Shown here piece after piece: positions 53,851-64,000 of a DNA stretch of 64,000 nucleotides. Numbering within the stretch: position 1 is the first letter of the stretch; each line of letters opens with the position of its first letter. The stretch spans positions 8,656,501 through 8,720,500 of the forward strand of contig NC_064540.1 in the NCBI RefSeq assembly GCF_023856365.1, read 5' to 3'. The DNA comes from Brienomyrus brachyistius (taxonomy: Eukaryota > Chordata > Actinopteri > Osteoglossiformes > Mormyridae). A program made the translations under genes and the position numbers. Below the pieces are notes generated by a model, which had not been told where the DNA came from, searched no databases, and was given only the letters and a program-made list of their open reading frames with translations.

Positions 53851-56550
53851 CATCACCGATTCCATCCTCAGCATTCTGCGGCTGCATTCTGACCACCTCT
53901 CACCACCGACTGGTTGTGTAAAAGCAGACAAACTCGTAAACAGTCATGACTGAGAAGAGCAACGCACCGGGGACGTCCTGCGATCACACGGGGCCACGTG
54001 CAGCGCACGGCCAAAAGCAAGCCCAGCTTAGCCACATTTAGCTGCTGAGGGCAGGGGCCCAGTTCACGTGGTCACCGGCTCAGATACATCCAGTCAGTGC
54101 TCGTCTCTTTTTCCGCCTTTAAGTCTGCGATGCTCCCTCTCCAGGTCAAAGATACACAAAGATATATGGAAAAGCTGCCCTCTAGTGGCTCAGTGCAACA
54201 AAACATAGAAACGGAAGATAAACGCCTCAGGGTCAAATGACGGGGGGGGGGGGGCGGCGATAATCCGCCATTTTGTTTATTTGCACTTACGTGGGGCATC
54301 TGGACCAGAGCAGCTGTCGCGGGGCATCGGCTATTGGCGTCCCCATGTCGCAACGGGGGGGTGGGGGGGGTGTCGGGTGACGGCTGGGACAGGGCACCTT
54401 CTGCCTGCGTCGGCCTCAACTAGCCTCGCACGCTAACAGTGTCTGTCTTTCTGGGTGACGCTGAGGCAGGCGGGCGCTGGCACGTAATTAATACCCCCCC
54501 CCCCACTGGCTCTGTGGAGTACAAAAGTAGCAGCTTTAACCCCAGGAACCTGGAGGACAAGGGGAATAAGTGAATAGGCCGAGTGGTGCTAAGGTGCATG
54601 CCTGTGTCAGTATCATACTCTCGTTAAAGACAGAACTCTGCTCAAGTTCCCACGGTGCAATTCTGTTCCCACTCGCGGCGAATGCAGCCATCTGACACGA
54701 TCCGTTTGAGCCTCAGAGCTGCGCTGGAGAGCTGAGGACCGGCATATCCTCTCCACAGCTATAAATTCCTGTCAGGCATGCAAGTCTGATCACCTGAAGG
54801 AAACAAGACATCCTGGGGCAGAGATAAGGCACAAGAGGTGGACAAAGATGCCGGCCAATATTTCGGAAGACACGGCAGACAAGAGTGTCCGGAATTAAGA
54901 TGTTTCATTGGGGCTGAAGACAGTGGTTCTGCTACAATGAGACGGGAAAGTCCTTGGCCACCCTATTCACAAGCAGGACCCTCGAGCTGCAGCCTAACAG
55001 CCTTGTGTCTCTTCAAAGCCACACACAGATAAAGCCCTAGTAAATGAACGCTAATCGAACAGGCACGTTCCTTAATTAAACCCACGTTTAGCATTAGCCT
55101 CACCGCCAAACGAAAGGCCATTAATGAGATCAAATAGGCCATTAAGCAAAGAGGCGGCGCCCATGGATTCCACGGTTGTTAAAACGTCACGACCAAACTA
55201 AAACTGAATGTTCTGATATTGTATCAGGCATCTGTAGTTAATACTGTTTGCAACATACTTCGAAAAATTATTGTGAAAGGTCATTTTCAAATTAAAGTTC
55301 TGTAAACATGAATCATGATATATAAATCCAAATAAAGGCCCACAAACTCCGCCTCCTGGAAGTTTGTATTAAACACAAATCTCTGCAGTGCCCCCCCTGC
55401 TTAAAGAGTCACTGCTCTCTAGGGATCAGCAATGGGCGTAAATTGTGGGAGGACAGGGGGTCGTAACCCTCCCAATAATCAAAACCGGCCAATACAACAC
55501 CTTGGACCCTCTTAAATGGGTGAAGACCTCAACCCCTTCAATGCGCAACCCAAATTTATGCCCTTGGGGTCAACTGTAGTGGAACGAGTGCCCTCTTGTG
55601 GTCAGGAAGCACAATTACGCAATACACAATACAATGAAGAAAACCTCAGAAAACGTAACAAAATCAACAAACCATAAACAAAAAAGTGTGTAGGTTCCTC
55701 CTGGCATAGTTCTGCACATTTATATGTCAAGAAAGTCTTTTTAATGGGATGATTTAAAACTCTGCACTACTGAAACATTAATTTTAAGGGGCCAAATTTC
55801 AGGATTTACACTGATGTAATTATGGAACAACCTATGGAAATATTGTATCCTGGGATTCAACCGTGTGAGCCTCAGGCTGAGGTGCCAGGCCTGCTCGATC
55901 GGAAGGTCTGCTAGGTGACTGTAAGTTACAGCCTGACGTGTCTGCCGTCACGTTCGCAGGCAGACTTCATTTGCGTGTCACAAAACTTGTCAGAGTTATT
56001 CCCGAGTGTGGACAGGAAATACACATCCCATTGCATACACATCCCTTTTTTATCCAAAAGTGAATAAACAGTGAATAAAGGCTGGAGGGGAATCTGAGAG
56101 ACGGAGTCCTGCGACTGTGACAGAGTGGCACTGGCTGTACACCATGCTGTCCGTGTGCTGCGGCTCTTTGCTGCCTGGGGCTGCCGGGCTCTGACTGGAT
56201 AGCAGAACGTCGCTCACTCCAGTCTCACTGTGCCATTTAGACTAATGTCATCACATTAAGCCCCAATGTGGCTGGCAGGTGCCAAGGTTGGGGAGCCATT
56301 CTACACCCTGACATGCAGCTGTGATGTGGCCCAGCCCTTCATTCTGACCCCGCCCCATCCAGTAGCCCCACCCCATAATTCTGCCTCAGGAATTATCATC
56401 CAAAAATGGGGAGCTACCTTCACTCCCCATGAGGCTCCCCCCCCTTAGTGGCTGGTGTTGGTGTGAAGGAGGAATGTAAGGAGGATTGTGAGTCTTCTCG
56501 TAGTAAAGACCACAAGCCAAAAAATCCCCACAGCTCATCCTCAGAGACAG

Positions 56551-56582
<32 letters not shown>
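56551..56582 (+). repeat. poly-C run (32 nt)
   Basis: Thirty-two C in a row, the longest homopolymer in the window. Confidence 0.95.
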
Positions 56583-57632
56583 ACGCACCTAAGACTGCAG
56601 CTGCTCTATGAACCCCTAAGAGGTTGGTTTAAAGAACTTGGGACTTTCTTCACCAGTGTTTTATCACAGAAGCATACTTTAATCGGAGTCTCTAACCTGA
56701 AACATCAGGTCGCCATGGAGAGGCTCGTTTCCCGAGTGACTACGCGTGACAGAGACACCCATAATTGAAAGGCGTTTAACACAATGACTCACTGCATCAG
56801 ATTCGATTTTATCAGAACAGTGAACAGTGAGTGCAGTACTTCCTGAGGGAAACCCCCCACCCTCGGTGTGTGAGAAAGCCTTGGGGGGCCTATCTCAGAC
56901 CTTCAGCCTTCCCCACTCTTAGGTTCCTGACGACTCTTAAGCCTAGTTCATACTTCACTTTTTTACATCTGTTTTGTATCGGGCGGCGGTTCATACTACA
57001 TTTGCGGTCGGTGCAGGAACACAGCAGTGGTATTCCACCAGACCAGGAGAGGGCAGATGTACAAACACAAATATAAGCAGTGTAGGAAGACGCTTATATT
57101 TTTATTAGCAGTATTTAAAGTGATTAGTTAAGGCTCGGGCATTATTACAGTAATAAGGCATACCGCAGAGTTTTGAAATCCTTACGACAAAATTAGCTGG
57201 GACCCCCAACCCCCCGTCTGCTTGGCAAATTTTATCACCAAGATTTCAAAATGTCGGAATAGTGCTGCTTTTTAAAATACCGTATAAGTCAGTATGTCTG
57301 GATAGCATGATGAATTAGGTATGCAGGTACCTCCCAACCCTCCTCATACAGCTGCTCACCATAGTACAACAACAACTATTCTTGCTCTACTCTTTTGTCG
57401 TTGACCGCTGACCAGTGGAAGTCCATGCTGCTACGTACTGGAAATGCATAATTATCTTGCACATGCTTGGTTGATGAGGACGGATGTGCAAGGTTTCCGC
57501 TAGACATAAAAATCTGGGCTTCATGCACACCAACCGCAGTCGTCCTCAGCCAACCCCTGATTATGAAATTTATGTCACATCCCCTCGTCTGCAAAGGAAA
57601 GTGCACGGGGAAAAGAGAAGCATGACTTGGCC

Positions 57633-58160
57633 TTTAGCCTTTCTCAGACTCTCAGCCTTCCCCAGACTCTCAGTCTCCCCAGGATTCCCAGCCTTCCCCA
57701 GACTCTCAGGCTCCCCAGGACTCCCAGCCTTCCCCAGACTCTCAGTCTCCCCAGGACTCCCAGCCTTCCCCAGACTCTCAGTCTCCCCAGGATTCCCAGC
57801 CTTCCCCAGACTCTCAGGCTCCCCAGGACTCCCAGCCTTCCCCAGACTCTCAGGCTCCCCAGGACTCCCAGCCTTCCCCAGACTCTCAGTCTCCCCAGGA
57901 TTCCCAGCCTTCCCCAGACTCTCAGGCTCCCCAGGATTCCCAGCCTTCCCCAGACTCTCAGGCTCCCCAGGATTCCCAGCCTTCCCCAGACTCTCAGGCT
58001 CCCCAGGACTCCCAGCCTTCCCCAGACTCTCAGGCTCCCCAGGACTCCCAGCCTTCCCCAGACTCTCAGGCTCCCCAGGATTCCCAGCCTTCCCCAGACT
58101 CTCAGGTTCCCCAGGACTCCCAGCCTTCCTCCTACCCTCAGCCTTACTCAGACCCTAGGG
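57633..58160. repeat. 36-bp minisatellite, about 14 copies
   Basis: The unit is CAGCCTTCCCCAGACTCTCA followed by GGCTCCCCAGGACTCC, with starts 36 bp apart (57689, 57725). Main variants are GTCTCC/GGCTCC and GACTCC/GATTCC. Since 36 is a multiple of three, two + frames stay open with 12-residue periodicity (FPRLSGSPGLPA, LPQTLRLPRTPS). No splice or start context supports coding. Confidence 0.95.
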
Positions 58161-59269
58161 GTCATGAGGACTGTCAGCCTTCCTCCAGCTCACCATAGTA
58201 TCTCTTCCTTCCCATCATCTCTCCTTCCAACATCGCCCTCAAGAGCATAACATAGCCTTAAGTAAGATGATGACTCATAACCAGAAGTCCACAGGCCTTG
58301 GGATGGACCACAGTATCATCATCATCAGCACTCTACTCATTTTAATGTGGGCTCAAGATAAATTGAAATTATGAGGGTAGATGTCCTGGGCCGGGCAAGG
58401 TCAGGTGACAAGTCCTTCAGTAATTACATAAAACAGACTGTTTCATCCGCCGGCCCAGACCTCACACCCAGGTCACATTCCTGTCTTGCTCCCTTGCCTC
58501 TTTCCCTCTTACGCTCATGTGGCACCAGGTCCAGCCCCATGCCCAAACCTACCCCCCATTCTATCCACACACATCCTTGTGTTGGCTGCCAAAAGCAATC
58601 AAAAATTATCTTACAATTTCCATTGAAAGTCAAGTACCACTGGTTAACCTATATGCCAGTATCCTGTCTTTCTCATTATACCGCCATTTAGTGAGTTAGC
58701 AAAGTTTCACATGTCAGATTGACATTCTGTTATTCAACCGGCTACTGAATATATTGAAAATTGTGGTTCTGATATGAGTCAGAAATGCAGCACTGGATTT
58801 GGGGGGGATTATGTACTGTAATATTCACAGTTAGACCCATATTTGTGGCTCAGTACTTGAGGGTGGTGCTCTTGGGACAGCGTGTGTATATTTTAGGCCA
58901 GTGCTGGGGGGGGGCGATGTTTTGATTCTCCTCGTGCATGGTGATCACGGTGAAACCTGAAACCATGCCAAATGGGGGTGGGGGGGGGGAGGGGGTGCCA
59001 GGAAGCAGAGTGGCACCTGACCTGCGACCCGGCCCCTGCTCTTCAGTACACTGGCCCCCTATAAATAAATGTACTGCTGCAGTACCAGACCCAAATTCAT
59101 GACTTCACCCCCCGCTGGGATTCAGTGCGTGCCCCAGTGAATAATCAGTTCAAGTCAATGTTTATTATGATGTGCACAACAGTATGGCAAACAGTGGTAT
59201 ACGGGGGTAAATGCAGATGATAATGAATAATTATGTAAAAAATTGGAATAATTATGTAAAAGATCCGAA

Positions 59270-59604
59270 CCATGTCACCTATTCACCAACTATACACCCG
59301 CCATTCACCCCACTATTCACCTGTTATTCACTTGCTATTCATCCCTTATTCATTCGCTATATTCAGCCACTATTCACTTGCCATTCACCCACTATTCACC
59401 CATGATTAAATTGCTATTCACTTGTTATTCATCCCCTATTCACTCGCTATATTCACCCACTATTCACCCACCATTCACCCACCATTTTTCATCTGCTATT
59501 CAGCCACTATTCATCCCCTACCATGCATAACCCACCCATCGTTCACCCTGCTACCCACCCACTATTCACTCGCTCTTTACCCAATATCCATCTGCTACTT
59601 CATC
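59270..59604. repeat. degenerate precursor array of the 22-bp family
   Basis: ATTCACCCACTATTCACC-like motifs of 11 to 22 bp recur with much variation and shade into the regular array that follows. Confidence 0.75.
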
Positions 59605-62600
59605 CACTGTCTACCCGTTATTCCCCCACCATCCACCCATTATCCATCCACTGTCTACCCGTTATTCCCCCACCATCCACCCACTATCCATCCACTGTCT
59701 GCCCATTATTCCCCCATCATCCACCCACTATCCATCCACTGTCTACCCGTTATTCCCCCACCATCCACCCGTTATCCATCCACTGTCTACCCGTTATTCC
59801 CCCACCATCCACCCGTTATTCCCCCATCATCCACCCGTTATTCCCCCACCATCCACCCATTATCCATCCACTGTCTACCCGTTATTCCCCCACCATCCAC
59901 CCGTTATCCATCCACCATCCACCCGTTATTCCCCCACCATCCACCCGTTATCCATCCACTGTCTACCCGTTATTCCCCCACCATCCACCCGTTATCCATC
60001 CACTGTCTACCCGTTATTCCCCCACCATCCACCCGTTATCCATCCACTGTCTACCCGTTATTCCCCCACCATCCACCCATTATCCATCCACTTGTCTACC
60101 CGTTATTCCCCCACCATCCACCCGTTATCCATCCACCATCCACCCGTTATTCCCCCACCATCCACCCGTTATCCATCCACCATCCACCCGTTATTCCCCC
60201 ACCATCCACCCATTATCCATCCACTGTCTACCCGTTATTCCCCCACCATCCACCCGTTATCCATCCACTGTCTACCCGTTATTCCCCCACCATCCACCCG
60301 TTATCCATCCACTGTCTACCCGTTATTCCCCCACCATCCACCCGTTATCCACCCACTGTCTACCCGTTATTCCCCCACCATCCACCCGTTATCCATCCAC
60401 TGTCTACCCGTTATTCCCCCACCATCCACCCGTTATCCATCCACTGTCTACCCGTTATTCCCCCACCATCCACCCATTATCCATCCACTGTCTACCCGTT
60501 ATTCCCCCACCATCCACCCGCTATCCATCCACTGTCTACCCGTTATTCCCCCACCATCCACCCGTTATCCATCCACTGTCTACCCGTTATTCCCCCACCA
60601 TCCACCCATTATCCATCCACTGTCTACCCGTTATTCCCCCACCATCCACCCATTATCCATCCACTGTCTATCCGTTATTCCCCCACCATCCACCCGTTAT
60701 CCATCCACTGTCTACCCGTTATTCCCCCACCATCCACCCATTATCCATCCACTGTCTACCCGTTATTCCCCCACCATCCACCCATTATCCATCCACTGTC
60801 TACCCGTTATTCCCCCACCATCCACCCATTATCCATCCACTGTCTACCCGTTATTCCCCCACCATCCACCCACTATCCATCCACTGTCTACCCGTTATTC
60901 CCCCACCATCCACCCGTTATCCATCCACTGTCTACCCGTTATTCCCCCACCATCCACCCACTATCCATCCACTGTCTACCCGTTATTCCCCCACCATCCA
61001 CCCACTATCCATCCACTGTCTACCCGTTATTCCCCCACCATCCACCCGTTATCCATCCACTGTCTACCCGTTATTCCCCCACCATCCACCCACTATCCAT
61101 CCACTGTCTACCCGTTATTCCCCCACCATCCACCCACTATCCATCCACTGTCTACCCATTATTCCCCCACCATCCACCCGTTATCCATCCACTGTCTACC
61201 CATTATTCCCCCACCATCCACCCGTTATCCATCCACTGTCTACCCGTTATTCCCCCACCATCCACCCGTTATCCATCCACTGTCTACCCGTTATTCCCCC
61301 ACCATCCACCCGTTATCCATCCACTATCTACCCGTTATTCCCCCACCATCCACCCGTTATCCATCCACTGTCTACCCGTTATTCCCCCACCATCCACCCG
61401 TTATCCATCCACTGTCTACCCGTTATTCCCCCACCATCCACCCGTTATCCATCCACTGTCTACCCATTACTCCCCCACCATCCACCCGTTATCCATCCAC
61501 TGTCTACCCGTTATTCCCCCACCATCCACCCACTATCCATCCACTGTCTACCCGTTATTCCCCCACCATCCACCCACTATCCATCCACTGTCTACCCATT
61601 ATTCCCCCACCATCCACCCATTATCCATCCACTGTCTACCCGTTATTCCCCCACTATCCACCCATTATCCATCCACTGTCTACCCGTTATTCCCCCACCA
61701 TCCACCCGTTATCCATCCACTGTCTACCCGTTATTCCCCCACCATCCACCCGTTATTCCCCCACCATCCACCCGTTATTCCCCCACCATCCACCCGTTAT
61801 CCATCCACTGTCTACCCGTTATTCCCCCACCATCCACCCGCTATCCATCCACTGTCTGCCCATTATTCCCCCATCATCCACCCATTATCCATCCACTGTC
61901 TACCCGTTATTCCCCCACCATCCACCCGTTATTCCCCCATCATCCACCCATTATCCATCCACTGTCTACCCGTTATTCCCCCACCATCCACCCATTATTC
62001 CCCCACCATCCACCCATTATTCCTCCACCATTCACCCGTTATTCCCCCACCATCCACCCGTTATTCCCCCACCATCCACCCGTTATTCCCCCACCATCCA
62101 CCCGTTATTCCCCCATCATCCACCCATTATCCATCCACTGTCTACCCGTTATTCCCCCACCATCCACCCATTATTCCCCCACCATCCACCCATTATTCCC
62201 CCACCATCCACCCGTTATTCCCCCACCATCCACCCGTTATCCATCCACTGTCTACCCGTTATTCCCCCACCATCCACCCGCTATCCATCCACTGTCTGCC
62301 CATTATTCCCCCATCATCCACCCATTATCCATCCACTGTCTACCCGTTATTCCCCCACCATCCACCCGTTATTCCCCCACCATCCACCCATTATTCCCCC
62401 ACCATCCACCCATTATTCCCCCACCATTCACCCGTTATTCCCCCACCATCCACCCGTTATTCCCCCACCATCCACCCGTTATTCCCCCACCATCCACCCG
62501 TTATTCCCCCACCATCCACCCGTTATCCATCCACTGTCTACCCGTTATTCCCCCACCATCCACCCGCTATCCATCCACTGTCTGCCCATTATTCCCCCAT

Positions 62601-62705
62601 CATCCACCCATTATCCATCCACTGTCTACCCGTTATTCCCCCACCATCCACCCATTATTCCCCCACCATCCACCCGTTATTCCCCCACCATCCACCTGCT
62701 ATCCA
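59605..62705. repeat. 3.1-kb minisatellite with nested 22- and 44-bp units
   Basis: Two related 22-bp halves, A = CGTTATTCCCCCACCATCCA + CC and B = CGTTATCCATCCACTGTCTA + CC, alternate as a 44-bp dimer through most of 59605-61740; ACCCGTTATTCC recurs every 44 bp. After about 61740, A monomers occur in runs between dimers, and blocks of several units look duplicated. All three + frames are stop-free, giving frames of 1119, 1068 and 886 codons with no relation to a protein. Confidence 0.95.
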
Positions 62706-62876
62706 AGCAGATGCTCCCACCCAGAATAATCTCCAGGCTAAAAATGTGTTAAAAAAACACAATGATGGCAGTGATCTGTGAACAAGAGCGTGAGAATGGG
62801 ATCTGCACTTAGCAGCACTGCTAAAAATGTCCCTACACGTGAAGGCTGGTGTGCTGAGCAGAGCGTGTGTCAGTTG

Positions 62877-62890
62877 GGGGGGGGGGGGGA
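62877..62890 (+). repeat. poly-G run (14 nt)
   Basis: A G run followed 60 bp later by a C run of about 10 nt (62950-62960). The two could pair as a hairpin. Confidence 0.85.
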
Positions 62891-64000
62891 TGGTCAGTGC
62901 TCGTTACACAAAGTGAGAGGCAATGAGGGGGAAAACTGGGCTGTGCTTGCCCCCCCCCCCACCCCAACGACCCAGATGGTGGTGGGTGGGCTCGTCGCTG
63001 GTCCCCGCGTACAGCAAGGATGACATCTCCATCGAGCGAGGGGGTGGGATTTATTTAAAGACACCGCGTTGCTATTGCATGTAATATGTGGCGTCAGGTG
63101 ATGAGAGTGTTTCCCGCCCCCGAAGCGAGGGAGCGTCTCTGGAATGCAGCCAGCAGCTGGTCGGACATGCGTTATTGAAACAACCTCCCCCCCTCCCACA
63201 AGCTCAAGAGAGTTGGGCAAAGTGAGCCGTGTTATGGATGAGCAGCCTGACTCCCCCGATCTGTGGATGAACACACCAGGACACAACACATCCCACAAAC
63301 TGTCCAGGTTCTGCACTGTGCCGCCAAACTCTGGAAACACGCGACAAGAAATATCTGATTGGCACAGAATCTTCACCACACATCATCATACTGTCTGTAC
63401 GCAGATATTCCCACTGGATGCGAAAAAAAACAACATGCAATACATGATTTCTTTCGACACAGTTATAAAATAGCCTATTATATGATTTAAAAGCTAGCAT
63501 TATTGTTATTATAAATCACTAAATGTCTCCTCCCGTGAGATTTGAAATAAAACACTTCAGCAGATCATGTGCATGTTATTTAACAGATCCACTAATGTAG
63601 TGACTTAGGTCCGTTTAATGGTGCCATTTCATCAGGCCACAGGGACGACTCTGTAATATGGTTTCAAAAAACAAGGTCAATGTGCTGCTTCAGCAATCAG
63701 CACTGTAGCCTCACGCCTCCAGGTGTTGGGGGTTCAAATCCCACCACCAGCTCTATGTGTGTTTGCATGCGTGCTTGACAGGCAGTGAGGTAAATCAGTT
63801 TCACATACGTACGCGTGTCCTGTGATGGACCTGCATCCCCCCTGCATTCTTCAGTTGTATTCCTTCATTTTTTTTGTTGTTTTACTGCCTACTTGATCAT
63901 TTAATGTTTTTATATAATAGGACTTCTCTGTTGTCTTACCGTGCCGCTTCATTGGGTGTGACAGATGCAGTTACCAATGAAATGTATTATTATTATTGTT

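Noticed and set aside
57484..58250. Open frames of 224 and 207 codons, Pro/Ser/Leu-rich
   Set aside because: These are translations of the 36-bp minisatellite with no independent support.
59422..62781. Open frame of 1119 codons (and overlapping ones of 1068 and 886)
   Set aside because: It is the translation of the 22/44-bp satellite in three frames. There is no domain, no codon bias and no gene context; the frames are open only because the unit has no stop codon.

Overview
This is a window of vertebrate, almost certainly teleost, nuclear DNA. The evidence is intron-split genes with GT-AG junctions, abundant microsatellites and minisatellites, and several teleost-style tRNA-derived SINE and hAT MITE copies. 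I cannot name the species from sequence alone.

Two genes are supported and they point tail to tail. On the + strand at 27-2002 is myog (myogenin), a three-exon myogenic bHLH factor predicted at 234 residues; the window opens 26 bases before its ATG. On the - strand at 6176-37521 is ppfia4 (liprin-alpha-4), a presynaptic scaffold. I reconstructed 27 coding exons by eye. Each lies between acceptable splice sites, all phases agree, and together they give 3363 nt, or 1120 residues plus stop. The N-terminal coding exon (roughly 70-75 residues in relatives) was not found and probably lies beyond 64000 across a first intron of more than 26 kb. The convergent myog/ppfia4 order is the conserved vertebrate arrangement, known for human MYOG and PPFIA4.

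Layout: 27-2002 myog; 2003-6175 its 3' UTR, intergenic DNA and the ppfia4 3' UTR; 6176-13110 the C-terminal SAM-domain exons; 14183-18895 the central linker exons; 20197-37521 the coiled-coil exons; 37522-64000 repeat-rich DNA, best read as the first intron or 5' flank of ppfia4.

The rest is repeats. Tandem arrays include a 3.4-kb array of nested 22/44-bp units (59270-62705), a 36-bp array (57633-58160), a 29-bp array (22522-23195), a 23/24-bp array (27905-28425), a variable CA-containing array near 46.4-47.0 kb, and 18-bp arrays near 17.6 and 41.8 kb. Several give long open frames that are only repeat translation. Dispersed elements include at least three hAT-type MITEs, two with near-perfect 8-bp target duplications; a 669-bp foldback element; a 1.7-kb inverted-repeat transposon carrying a nested repeat; and SINE-like copies in both orientations. 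Unusually long G or C homopolymers (15-32 nt) recur. The two genes do not form a pathway: one is muscle transcription, the other synapse assembly. I found no convincing undescribed biological system. The most interesting leads are intronic repeats beside ppfia4 splice sites that resemble runs of decoy splice acceptors, and the unusual liprin C terminus.
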